Under the pieces are notes generated by a model. It ran no database searches and was not told the DNA's origin. It saw only the letters and a list, made by a program, of their open reading frames with translations. Position numbers and translations under genes: made by a program. From assembly GCA_023079485.1 (NCBI GenBank), contig CM041086.1, positions 18,903,359-18,967,358 on the forward strand: a stretch of 64,000 nucleotides of DNA. The letters are read 5' to 3'. Within the stretch, counting starts at the first letter, position 1; each line of letters opens with the position of its first letter. This document shows, in pieces, positions 44,601-54,190 of the stretch. This DNA is from Archilochus colubris (lineage: Eukaryota > Chordata > Aves > Apodiformes > Trochilidae).

Positions 44601-45165
44601 CGTACTGGTCCAGACTGGGTCATACTGGGTTACTTCCAGAGCTCTGTACTGGTCTATACTGGTTCATACTGGTTTATACTGGTCTGTAACAGTTCATACT
44701 GGTTTATACTGGTCCATACTGGGCCAAAGTGGTTAATACTGGGAGCTCTTCCTGGTGTGTATTGCTCCAGACTGGTTTATACTGGTCCATACCAGTCCAT
44801 ACTGGTTTGTACTGGTTTATACTGGATTATACCAGTTCTTACTGGTTTATACTGCTCTGTACTGGTTTATACTGGTCCATACTGGTCCATATTGGGCCAT
44901 ACTGGTTTGTACTAGTCTGTACAGGTCCATACTGGTCTGTACTGGTTCATACTGGTCTGTACTGGTTTATACTGGTCCATACTGGACTATACTGGTTTAT
45001 ACTGGTCCATACTGGTCAATACTGGTTTATACTGGTTCTTACTGGCCCATACTGGTCCGTAATAGTTTATACTGGTCCATACTGGTCTATACTGGTCCAT
45101 ACTGGTCTCTCACCCTTCTTGGGGGTCTCCCCCTCCGCCGCCTCCTTCTTCCCGCGCTTCGGCAT
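38623..45165 (-). CDS. APEX1: APEX1, AP endonuclease 1, complete, four coding exons
   Basis: Minus-strand exons 45114-45165, 44201-44331, 41582-41777 and 38623-39137 join in frame to 297 residues (human 318). The enzyme incises DNA 5' of abasic sites in nuclear base excision repair. The N-terminus MPKRGKK keeps the basic nuclear-localisation start but the following linker is about 20 residues shorter than in human. Catalytic motifs of the exonuclease III fold are intact: SWNVDG (Asn near 47), CLQETK (Glu75), AYVPNAGRG (Tyr near 151), GDLNVAH (Asp/Asn near 190-192), NVGWRLDY (Asp near 262) and GSDHCPI (Asp/His near 287-288). The mammalian redox cysteine (human Cys65) is Thr44 here (LKVTSWN). 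Introns 1 to 3 are satellites, and the last stretch of exon 3 has a partial duplicate at 40866-40920. No function-destroying change is seen. Confidence 0.95.
39150..41575. repeat. ACTGGGAGGG minisatellite in APEX1 intron 3
   Basis: The same 10-11 bp unit as in PIP4P1, but here opposite to transcription, so the APEX1 sense strand reads CCCTCCCAGT. It carries variants ACTGGGATGAACT and TTAAAGTCAACTGGG in its right half and includes a 714-bp-spaced duplication. Confidence 0.92.
40690..40920 (-). pseudogene. partial duplicate of APEX1 exon 3 3' end
   Basis: The 55 bp at 40866-40920 are identical to 41580-41634, the last part of APEX1 exon 3 with its donor ([18 protein letters not shown] then GTGAG). 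Flanking repeat sequence matches for about 175 bp more, giving a duplication offset of 714 bp. The copy lacks the first part of the exon and has no obvious acceptor except repeat TCCCAG units. It is probably a dead exon fragment, though its donor is intact. Confidence 0.8.
41840..44195. repeat. ATGGTTCCTACCCCCCTA satellite in APEX1 intron 2
   Basis: Units of about 20 bp with higher-order units of 320-430 bp marked by TTTATGGTTCCTACATACAG and GTGCCACACCTAAACGCG near 42340, 42660, 43010 and 43430, and by GTCTGCCTATGGGTGTTACA near 41950, 42090, 42420, 42750, 43160 and 43515. A GTCACGTGAC followed by CCGGAA sits at 41791-41800, just inside the intron. Confidence 0.9.
44332..45113. repeat. ACTGGGAGGG and TATACTGGTC repeats in APEX1 intron 1
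   Basis: 44345-44600 is the ACTGGGAGGG unit. 44600-45110 is a 10-bp TATACTGGTC/CATACTGGTT array running to the exon 1 donor. Related TATACTGG units occur in ALDOA near 57735-58720. Confidence 0.9.
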
Positions 45166-45300
45166 CACTTCCGGGTTAGGCCACGCCCACAAGCAGCACT
45201 TCCGGGTCAGGCCACGCCCCCTGAGCAGCACTTCCGGCCCAAGCCACACCCTGTTTCAAGCCACGCCCGCTTCATTCAGGCCTTACTTCCGGGTTTAGAC
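45166..45300 (-). promoter_or_regulatory. APEX1 5' region with CCGGAAGTG sites
   Basis: Immediately upstream of the APEX1 start on the minus strand. Four CCGGAAGTG-type ETS sites (near 45167, 45198, 45228 and 45285) alternate with GGGCGTGGC. Units of about 30 bp (CACTTCCGGGTCAGGCCACGCCC) suggest local amplification. Whether it is promoter or 5' UTR intron cannot be told. Confidence 0.5.
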
Positions 45301-46550
45301 CACGCCCCCAAGCCCCACCCACATCAAGCCACGCCCCCTTTAGGCCCCTCCCACCCACCCAACCCCATTAGGCCACGCCCACCACACAAGCCCCGCCCCC
45401 TCCAAGGCTCCTCCTCTTAAGCCCCACCCCTCAGAAGCTCCACCCATTCAAACCCCGCCCACTTTGACCCCGCCCACTCTAGGCCCCTCCCACCCAACCC
45501 CAACCCTCAGACCCCACCCCCTATTTAAGCTCCACCCCTTTACCCCCTGCCATTTAAGCCCCGCCCACCTCATAAGACCCGCCCCCTTAAAGGCTCCACC
45601 CCCTTAAGCCTCGTCCCTCCAGACCCCGCCCCATTGGAAGCTCCACCCCCTTTAGGCTCCGCCCCCTCTGACCCTGCCCATTGTCGACTCCACCCCCTCA
45701 GAAGCTCCACCCCCTCCAGGTCCCGCCATCGGAGCCCCGCCCCCTTCAGACCCCACCCTCTTATACTCCACCCCTCTGACCCCGCCCAGTTTAGGCCCCG
45801 CCCCTTCAGCCCCCGGCCTCCTTTAGGCTCCGCCCCCTCTGACCACGCCCACTTCAGACCCTTGGGAGCTCCACCCCCTTCATACCCCCACCCCTTCAGG
45901 CTCCGCCCCCTCTGACCCCCGCCCCTCGAAGCCCCGCCCACTCAGACCCCCACCCTCTGACTCCGCCCATTTTAGGCTCCGCCTCTTCAGACCCCGCCCC
46001 CTTGGGAGCTCCACCCCTTTGGCCCCGCCCCCTTTAGACGCCCCGCCCCTCGGAGCTCCTCCCCCTTTAGGTCTGCTCCCTCTGACCCCGCCCCCTTGGA
46101 AGCCCCGCCCCTTCCAACCCTGCTCCCCTTTAGCCCCGCCCCCTCTGACCCCGCCTCCCTTTAGCCCCGCCCCTTGGAAGCTCCGCCCCCTCAGACCCCC
46201 ACTCCCTTCTGACCCCGCCCCCCTTTAAGCCCCGCCCCCTCTAGGCCCTCTTTTAGCCCCGCCCCTTCAGACCCCCGCCCCTTTAGGCTCCGCCCCTTTA
46301 GCCCCGCCCCCTTGGAAGCCCCGCCCCCCTTAGGCCCCCCTTTTAGTCCCGCCCCCTCTGACCCCGCCCCCTTAAGGCTCCGCCCCCTTTAGCCCCGCCC
46401 CCTTCAGACCCCCGCGCTCCTTCTGGCCCCGCCCCTTCCCCCCTCCCCCTTCCTTAGCCCCGCCCCCTCCCCTCGCCCCGCCCCCGTAGCCCCTCCCCCC
46501 GTAGCCCCGCCCCCTCCCTTATCCCCGCCCCCTCCCCCCCTTCTCCCCCA
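45301..46550. repeat. GC-box (CCCCGCCCC) satellite upstream of APEX1
   Basis: Units of 15-30 bp: TTTAGGCTCCGCCCCCT, GACCCCGCCC and TTGGAAGCTCCACCCC. On the APEX1 sense strand it reads GGGGCGGGG, as in the first introns of PNP and PIP4P1. Confidence 0.9.
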
Positions 46551-46850
46551 CCGGGACCAATCAGCGGCGGCAGCGGCGGCGCGAGCGGCTCCTCGTGCAC
46601 AGCCGGAACCGGAAACGGCGGCGCGTCACGTGGGGAGGCCCCTGGGAGGATGGTTGGGGGCGGGGCCATTGAAACCACGCCCCTCACAGCGTGACGGCGA
46701 CCAATGGGAAGCGGAGAGGGGCGGGGTTTGAGGGGAGGGAGGCGGGGTTTGAGGGAGGGGGCGGGGCTTGGGGAGTAGCGGAAGGGGCGGAGCCTCCGAG
46801 GGGGCTGCAGACGGCGGGAGGAGCGCGGAGGGGACGGAGCGGTAACGGGG
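46551..46850. promoter_or_regulatory. CpG-rich island, probable APEX1 promoter
   Basis: Non-satellite CpG-dense sequence with GACCAATCAG at 46555-46564, GGCGGCGCGTCACGTGGGG near 46617-46635 and a second CCAAT near 46701. By position it could drive APEX1 (minus) and, in the ancestral vertebrate order, a divergent plus-strand gene. No OSGEP coding sequence was found to its right. Confidence 0.5.
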
Positions 46851-48488
46851 GGATGGGGGGGGGGGTTAGGGGGGGACTGAAGGGGTCTGGGGGGCACAGA
46901 GGGGATTGGGGGGGATATGGGGGGGTTAAAGGGGATATGGGCGGGTATAGGGGGGACTTGAGGGGATTTGGGGGGGGTTTGGGGGGGTTTGGGGGGACAT
47001 GGGGGGGTTTGGGGGGGTCTGGGGGGTTTGAGGGGGCTGAGGGGGTTTGGGGGGGACTTGGGGGGTTAAGAGGGGTTTGGGGGGGACAGAGGGGGTTTGG
47101 GAGGGTACAGGGGGGTTTGGGGGGGTTTGGGGGGGATATGGGGGGGTTGAACGGGAGTTTGGGGGAGACTTGAGGGGATTAAGAGGGGTTTGGGGGGGTT
47201 TTGGGGGGATAAGCGTTGGTTTGGGGGGGTCTGAGGGTGTTGGGGGGGACTTGAGGGGGTTAAGAGGGGTTTGGGGGGGATATGGGGGGGTTGAAGGGGA
47301 GTTTGGGGGGGTACAGGGGGGATTTTGGGGGGGTCTTGGTGACTTGAGGGGGTTTGGGGGGACTTGAGAGGGTTGAGAGGGGTTTGAGGAGGATCTTGGG
47401 GGGGTTGGGGGGTTAGGGGGGATTGGGGGGTACTTGAGGGGGCTTGGGGGATTAAGAGGGGTTTGGGGGGGTTAAAGTGGATATGGGGGGTATAGGGGGG
47501 ATTTGGGGGGGTACAGGGTGTGTCTGAGGGGCTTTGGGGGGGCTGAGGGGGTTTGGGGGGGGCTTGGGGGGTTGAGAGGGGTTTGGGGGGGATATGGGGG
47601 GGCACAGAGAGCTTTGGGGGGGACTTGAGGGGATACAAGGGGGTTTGGGGGTGTCTGAGGGGATTTGGGGGGGTACAAGGGGTTTTGAGGGGGGTCTGGG
47701 GAGGTTAAGAGGGGTTTGGGGGGGTTTCGGGAGATTTGAGGGGGTTTGGGGGGGATTTGGGGTGAATTGGGAGCAGTTTGGGGTCTGGGGGGAATTGAGA
47801 GGAACTTGGGGGGGATATGGGGGGTTGGGGGGGATTTGGGGGAGTTTGGGGGGAATTTGGGGTGAATTATGTGGGATTTGGGGTCTGGGGGGGACTTGGG
47901 GGGGATTTGGGGTGAATTGGGGGGATTTGGGGTCAGTTTGGGGTCTGGGGGTGACTTGGGGTTGAGGGGGGAAATGGGGGGGGTTGAGGGGGCTTGGGGT
48001 TTGGGGGGTGAATTGGGGGGGTTTTGGGTCTGAGGGGGAGTTGGGGGGATTTGGGGTTTGGGGGGGATATTGGGGGAAAACTGGGGGGGTTTGGGGTCCT
48101 GGGGGGGCAATTTGGGGGGGATATTGGGGGGGTTTGGGGCTTGGGGGATTTGGGGTGAATTGGGGGGATTTGGGGTCAGTTTGGGGTCTGGGGGGATTTG
48201 GGGTGAATTGGGGGGGATTTGGGGGGATTTGGGGTCAGTTTGGGGTCTGGGGGGATTTGGGGTGAATTGGGGGGAATTTGGGGTGATTTGGGGGGTTTGG
48301 GGTGAATTATGGGGGATTTGGGGTCTGGGGGGGAATTGGGGGGGATTTGGGGTGAATTGGGGGGATTTGGGGTCATTTTGGGGTCTGGGGGGGTTTTGGG
48401 GTGAATTGGGGGGGTTTTGGGGTCTGGGGGGGATTTGGGGTGTTGGGGGGGTTTTGGGGTCTGGGGGGTTTTGGGGTGACTTGGGGGG
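46851..48488. repeat. GGGTTTGGGGGG and GATTTGGGGTGAATTGGG satellites
   Basis: 46851-47740 is G-rich with 15-24 bp units (GGGGGTTTGGGGGGGAC). 47740-48488 is a 14-20 bp unit ATTTGGGGTGAATTGGGGG. All frames are Gly/Trp/Leu or Pro repeats and not genes. Confidence 0.9.
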
Positions 48489-48760
48489 GGTTTGGGTCTC
48501 GTGGGGCCGTGTCTATCGCGGGCTGTGTCGGGGCTATCGCGACAGCGACCCGCGTTCCCCCCGTCGCCGAGAGCCGCGGGCGCTCGGGGTTTGTCGGGAG
48601 TCGCAGAGGAACCGGCGGCTGAGATCACCCGGGGGGGAACCGAACCGGGACCGGGACCGGGACAGAACCGGGACAGAACCGGGACCGGGAACGGAACCAG
48701 AACCCCCCCGGAGTTTGCGGGGCCGCACAGGGGAACTGGGGGAGAAGCTGCGGGGTTGGG
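48489..48760. other. orphan CpG-rich island
   Basis: Unique CpG-dense sequence (CTATCGCGACAGCGACCCGCG and onward), ending in a short GGGACCGGGACC repeat near 48645-48700. No protein in it was recognised in six frames. It might be a promoter or 5' exon of an unrecognised gene. Confidence 0.4.
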
Positions 48761-49748
48761 GGTTTGGGGGCTTTTGGGGCGGTTTTGGGGTTTTTGTTTT
48801 TGAGGTTTTTTTGGGTTTTTTGGGGGTTTTTTTGGGGTTCTTTTTGGGGTTTTTTTGGGTGGGTTTTGGGGTTTTTTGGGGGTTTTTTTTTTAGGGTTTT
48901 TTTGGAGTTTTCTAGGGTTTTTTTTGAGTGGGTTTTGGGGGCTTTTTTAGGAGGTTTTGGGGTTTTTTTGGGTTTTAATTTGAGGAGTTTTGGGTTTTTT
49001 TGAGGGGTTTGGGGGTTTTTTTCTGGGGGGTTTTTTGTGGGATTTTTTTAGGCTTTTTTTAGGGTTCTTTTGGGGGTTTCCTTGGGGGTTTTTTGGGTGG
49101 GTTTTGGGTTTTTTTTTGAGGGGTTTTGGGGGTTTTTTTTGAGGGATTTTTTTGGGGAGGTTTTGGGTTTTTTTGGGGTTTTTTGGGGTTTTCTTTGGGG
49201 GGGTTTCGGGGTTTTTTCCTGGGGGCTTTTGGAGTGTTTTTGGGGGGGTTTTGGGTTTTTGTTTTGGGTTTTTTTGGGGTTTTTTTAGGAGGTTTTGGGG
49301 TTTTTTTTGGGGTTCTTTTGGGGTTTTTTTGAGGGGTTTTGGGGTTTTTTTCTGGGGGGTTTTGGGTTTTTTTTGGGTTTTAATTTGAGGGGATTTTGGG
49401 GTTTTTTTGAGGGGGTTTTGGGGTTTTTTGGGGGTTTTTTGGGTTTTTTTTTGGGTGGGTTTTGGGGTTTTTTGGGGGGTTTTGGGTTTTTGTTTTGGGT
49501 TTTTTTGGGGTTCTTTTTGGGAGTTTTTGGGGTTTTTTTTGGGTTTTTTTGAGGGGTTTTGGGGTTGTTTTTAGGAGGTTTTGGGGGTCTTTTGGGTTTT
49601 AATTTGAGGGGGTTTTGGGGGGTTTTTTTGAGGGGTTTTGGGTTTTTTTTTGAGGTTTTTTTTCGGGTTTTTCTAGGGGTTTTTTTTGGGGTTTTTTTGG
49701 CGGTTTTTTTAGGAGGTTTTGGGGGTTTTTTGGGTTTTGTTTTTTTTT
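48761..49748. repeat. TTTTTGGGGTTTT G/T satellite
   Basis: Simple repeat of T4-8 and G2-6 runs with loose 20-60 bp higher-order units such as GGTTTTAATTTGAGG (48970, 49375, 49597). Phe/Gly frames are artefacts. The last run supplies a polypyrimidine-like tract before position 49750. Confidence 0.9.
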
Positions 49749-49750
49749 AG

Positions 49751-49850
49751 GGTGCAGTTCTATGATTAAAGTCACCCATGAGAAGAAGGTGGAGAAGAGT
49801 TCAGCACCACGGCCGCCATTTTGAGGCAGCCCCGCTCAGCACCGCTCTCT
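49751..49850 (+). other. unique 100-bp island, candidate exon
   Basis: A T-rich run ends in TTTTTTTAG at 49750, an acceptor-like sequence. It is followed by non-repetitive sequence with ATG at 49762 and a 20-residue frame MIKVTHEKKVEKSSAPRPPF closed by TGA at 49822-49824. A GGCCGCCATTTTGAG YY1-like motif overlaps its end. I recognise no gene. It could be an exon, part of an unannotated transcript, or an ancestral fragment between satellites. Confidence 0.3.
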
Positions 49851-49854
49851 GGGC

Positions 49855-50755
49855 CCGTTAAATTTAATTAAATAAAATTAAATTTAAAATTAAATTAAAA
49901 TTAAAATTGAAATTAAAATGAAAAAACTCCACTTAATGTAAATTAATCTCCATTTCATTTAAATGAACTTAAAATAAATTAATCTCCCTTAATTTGAATT
50001 AATTTATTAAGTGAAATTTAATTTATTCCTTCGTTTAATGAAGGAATTTAAATGAAATGAAAGAATTATTAAATTAAAGGAATTAAATTAAATTAAATTA
50101 AAAGAATTATTCAATTAAAGGAGGTTTACTTTAATTTAAAGGAGATTAATTTCATTAAATTTAATTTCAATTAAATGGACATTAATTTAAAGGGGATTAA
50201 TTTAAAGGAGATTAATTCTATTTACTTTAAATTAAAGGAGATTAATTTAAATTAAAGGAGATTTAATTTACTTTAAAGGAGATTTAATTTAAAGGAGAAT
50301 AATTTAATTTAAAGGAGATTCATTTAAGTTAAGGAAGATTAATTTCATTACATTTAATTTAAATTAAATGGAGATTAAATTAAAGGAGGTTATTTTAATT
50401 CAATTTAAATTAAAGGAGATTAATTCAATTTAAATGAGATTTATTTAATTAAATTTAAAGGAGATTAATTTACTTTTATTTAAATTAAAGGATATTAATT
50501 AAATTTAAGTTAGGACAATAATTTAATTTAAATTAAAGGAGATTAATTTAATTTAATATAAAATAAAGGAGATGAATTTAATTAAATTTACTTAAAATTA
50601 AAGGAGATTAATTTATTTTAAATTAAAGATTAACTTAATTAAACTTAAATGAAAGGAGATTAATTCACTTTAAAGGAGATGAATTTATTTTAAACTAAAG
50701 GAGATTAAATTAAAGGAGATGAATTCACTTTAATTTAAAGGAGATTAATTTAAAA
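49855..50755. repeat. AT-rich TTTAAAGGAGATTAA satellite
   Basis: Units of 15-30 bp with ATTTAAAGGAGATTAATTTA and TTAAATTAAAGGAG. This is the second AT-rich island of the window. No gene is seen. Confidence 0.88.
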
Positions 50756-50924
50756 ACTGTAAAATGAAATATTAAAAAGGGGCAAAAAGGGGTGAAAAGC
50801 GCGAGGAAAAGAGCGGGAAAACACCTGAAAACCTGGAAATAAAGGAAAAAAGGAAAAGGGAAAGAATTCCGATGTTTTAAGATGGGAAAATGGGGAAAAA
50901 AAGGGGAAATTCGGGTTAAAAGCG

Positions 50925-51120
50925 AAGCGCGGAGGTTGAGGGGGGAGGGAAAGGGCGGGAAGCGCTGAGGGCGCCGCCATCTTCCGTACGGAGCCGCCAT
51001 CTTGTGTGGGCGCCGCCATTTTGCCCCCGCGCATGCGCGCAACCGCTTTTTGGACCTCCCCGGCGGTAGGGGGCGCTGTGAGGAGGAAGGAGAAGGAGTT
51101 TTGACCCAAAATCCACGGGT
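50925..51120. promoter_or_regulatory. CpG-rich island with YY1, NRF1 and CTCF-like motifs
   Basis: GCCGCCATCTTCCG, GCCGCCATCTTGTG and GCCGCCATTTTGCC (three YY1-type motifs, 50970-51025) are followed by the NRF1 palindrome GCGCATGCGC near 51029-51038. GGTAGGGGGCGCTGT (51065-51079) resembles a CTCF core. It looks like a housekeeping promoter. The nearest downstream plus-strand coding candidate is the DCAF11-like exon at 51859. Confidence 0.5.
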
Positions 51121-51189
51121 TTTCCCTCAAAACTTCGGCGTTTTGCCCCGGATTTCACGTCAGCGCCGAGATTTGCACAATTTTACCTC

Positions 51190-51598
51190 AGTTTACCTCC
51201 GTTTTCCTGCTAAATTCCCTCAGATTCTCCCAAATTCCTCAATTTCCCCCAATTTGCCTCAGTTTTCCCCAGGTGTCCCCAAAATTCCCTCAAATTCCCC
51301 GAATTCCCCCAAATCTCTTCAAATTCCCTCAGAATTCCCCAAAATTCCTCAAAATTCCCCAAAATTCCTCAGAATTCCCCAAATTCCCCCAAATCTCTTC
51401 AAATTCCCTCAGAATTCCCCAAAATTCCCTCAAATTCCCCTTAAATTTCCTGAATTTCCCAAAATTCCCCCAAATTCCCCAGTTTCCCCCAATTTCCCCC
51501 CAGATTCCCTCAAAATTCCCCAAATTTGGCAAATTCCTCAAAATTCCTCAAAAATTGCCAAAATTCCCCCAAATTCCCCAAACTTCCCCAAACAGCCC
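51190..51598. repeat. AATTCCCCAAATTCCC satellite
   Basis: Units of 9-10 bp like those at 1900-4480, in the same orientation, between the CpG island and the X-box cluster. Confidence 0.88.
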
Positions 51599-51607
51599 TC
51601 CAGCGCT

Positions 51608-51829
51608 GTTGCCATGGAGACGCGGCCGGGGCCTGGCGGGGTGGGGGGGTGCGTGTTGCTATGGCAACCGGCGGCCCCTAGCAACGGGGGGTGGGGGGGG
51701 AGTGGTTGCTATGGAGACGGGGGAGGGGGGGGCGCGGTTGCCATGGCGACGGCTTTAAGGGGCGGGGGTTTAGGCCGCGTTGCTATGGGAACCCGGAAGT
51801 GAACCGGAAGTGCGTGTTGCTATGGAAAC
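51608..51829 (+). promoter_or_regulatory. cluster of six RFX X-box-like motifs
   Basis: GTTGCCATGGAGAC at 51608, GTTGCTATGGCAAC at 51655, GTTGCTATGGAGAC at 51705, GTTGCCATGGCGAC at 51737, GTTGCTATGGGAAC at 51779 and GTTGCTATGGAAAC at 51816. All fit the RFX consensus GTTNCCATGGNAAC closely. CCGGAAGTG ETS sites lie between the last two. The spacing of 32-50 bp suggests amplification of a promoter element. The start codon at 51859 is 30 bp further. Confidence 0.7.
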
Positions 51830-51858
51830 GCTTCGTTTCTAGGGTCCCCCCCCCCATA

Positions 51859-52090
51859 ATGGGGTCCAGAGAAGGGGGGGGAGGGGAGGGGCGCGATGAT
51901 GACGTCGATGATGACGTCACCTTGGCGCAGGTTTTGGCCTTTCTGCTGAGGAGGTGAGAGGGGGGGGAGGGGCTGAGGGGGGGGGGAGGGGACGTCACGT
52001 GACCCGGAAGTGACCCCACCCCCCCCACCCCACCCAGAGGTCACCGGGACCCCCAGGAGGAGGAAGAGGAGGAGGAGGAGGAAGCAGCAG
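51859..52090 (+). CDS. DCAF11-like first coding exons (partial or orphaned)
   Basis: ATG at 51859 opens MGSREGGGGEGRDD followed by DVDDDVTLAQVLAFLLRR, ending at AG|GTGAGA (exon 51859-51953). A second exon 52038-52090 joins in phase and reads GHRDPQ then a run of nine Glu before a GTGAGG donor. The start MGSR and the segment DVDLAQVLAYLLRRG are what I recall of DCAF11 (WDR23), a WD40 substrate receptor of CUL4-DDB1 ubiquitin ligase. Nothing resembling its WD40 exons occurs in the 5.5 kb before ALDOA, which are satellite. The gene may be truncated, interrupted by misassembly, or the resemblance may be chance. A GTCACGTGAC and GGAAGTG pair lies in the intron at 51994-52010. Confidence 0.4.
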
Positions 52091-52099
52091 GTGAGGGGG

Positions 52100-53830
52100 G
52101 GGGACCCGAAACGGGGGGGTTGGACCCGAAACCGGGGGTTTTCCACCCAAAATTGGGGGTTTTGACCCAAAATTCAGTTTTTTTTGCCCTAAATTGGGGA
52201 TTTTTGATCCAAAATTGGGGGTTTTTGACTCAAAATTGTGGTGTTTCTACCCAAAATTCATATTTTTTATCAAAATTGGGGTTTTTTGACCCAAATTTCC
52301 GGTTTTTCGACTCAAAATTGGGGTTTTGGGACCAAAACTGGGTGTTTTTGACCCAAAATTGGGGTACTTCAACCCCAAATTCTGATTTTTTTACCAAAAA
52401 GTGGGGTTTTAGACTCAAAATTGGGGATTTGGAACCAAAATCGGGGGATTTCGACCCAAAATTCGGGTTTTTCGACCCAAAATTGAGGTTTTAGACCAAA
52501 ATTGGGGGTTTTTGGCCTAAAATTCGGGTTTTTTGACACAAAATTGGGGTTTTGACCAAAAAGTGGGTTTTTTGACTCATAATTGGGGATTTGGAGCCAA
52601 AATCGGGGGATTTCGACCCAAAATTTGGTTTTGGGGACCAAAACTGGGGATTTTTGACCCATAAATGGGGGGTTTGACCCAAAATTGGGGATTTTGACCC
52701 AAAATTGGGGTTTTTTCACCCAAAATTGGAGGGTTTGACCTGAAACCGGGGGAGTTTGACCCAAAATTCAAGTTTTTTGACCCAGAATTGGGGGTTTTGA
52801 CTCAAAATTAGGGATTTTGACCCAAAACTGGGGATTTTTGACCCAAAATTCAGGTTTTTGACTAAAAAGCGGGGTTTTTAACCCAAAATTGGGGTTTTTT
52901 GACCCAAAATTGGGGGATTTTGACCCAAAATTCAGGTTTTTTGACCGAGAATTGGGGGTTTGGACTCAAAATTAGGGATTTTGACCCAAATTGGTGATTT
53001 TTGACCCAAAATTGAGGTATTTCAACCCAAAACTCGCAATTTTGACCAAAAACTGGAGATTTCGACCCAAATTTCGGGTTTTGGGTCCAAGATTGGTGAT
53101 TTTTGACCCAAAATTGGGGTATTTTGACCCAAAATTCAGATTTTTGACTAAAAAGTGGGGGTTTTAGACTCAAAATGGTGATTTTTGACCCAAAACTGGG
53201 GTTTTTTAACACAAAATTGGGGGATTTTGACCCAAAATTTGGATTTTGGACCAAAATTGGGGTTTTTTGACCCAAAATTGGGAGGTTTGGACCCAAAATT
53301 GGAGGGTTTCGACCCAAAATTCGGATTTTTGACCCAAATTTGAAGGTTTTTGACCCAAAATTCAGATTTTGGGATAAAAATTGGGGTTTTTTGACCCAAA
53401 ATTGGGGGTTTTTGAACAAAAATTCAGGTTTTTTAACCCAGAATTGGGGCTTTTGACTCAAAATTGGGGATTTTTGACCCAAAATTGGGGTTTTTTAACC
53501 CAGAATTTGGATTTTTTACCAAAAAGTGGTGTTTTTGGACTCAAAATGGTGATTTTTGATCCAAAACTGGGGGTTTTTTACACAAAATTGGGGGTTTTGG
53601 CCCAAAATTCAGGTTTTTTGACCCAAAATTGGGGTTTTTTGACACAAAACTGGGATTTTGAGTCCAAAATTGGGGATTTTTGACCCACAAATGGGGGCTT
53701 TCACCCAAAATTCACATTTTTGACCCAAAAGTGGGGTTTTTAGACTGAAAATTCTGATTTTTAACCCAAAATGGGGTTTTTTGAGACAAAATTGGGTTTT
53801 TTTCCCAAACTTGGGGATTTTGGGCCTAAA
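52100..53830. repeat. TTTTGACCCAAAATTGGGG satellite
   Basis: About 90 units of 17-21 bp, the plus-strand equivalent of the PNP intron 4 array (which has the same motif on the minus strand). No exon recognised. Confidence 0.92.
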
Positions 53831-54190
53831 TCCCATCAGTTTGGGTCCCTAGCACGGATTTCAAGCCGGAACCTCAAGATTTTTGACCTAAATCCCTTGA
53901 TTTTTGGGTCAAAACCCCAGAGTTTTGGGTCCTTACCACTCCTTTCCATCCGAACTCTCAGGATTTTGACCTTAAACCCCAGGATTTTGGGTCCAGATCC
54001 CTAATTCTGGGCTGAAATCCCAGGATTTTGGGTCAAAACCCCAGGATTTTGGGTCCCTAACGCCGATTTCAAGCCCAAAGCTCCTGATTTTGGGCTGAAA
54101 CCCCGGGATTTTGGGTCTGTCCCACTGATTTTCAGCCGAGATCTCTGGGGTTTGGGTCAGAACCCCACAGTGTTGGGTCCCTCCCACTGG
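53831..54190. repeat. CCAGGATTTTGGGTC repeat
   Basis: Longer units of 50-60 bp with GATTTTGGGTCCCTAACGCCGATTTCAAGCC-type segments near 53840, 53930, 54040 and 54110. It is a transition between two satellites. Confidence 0.75.
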
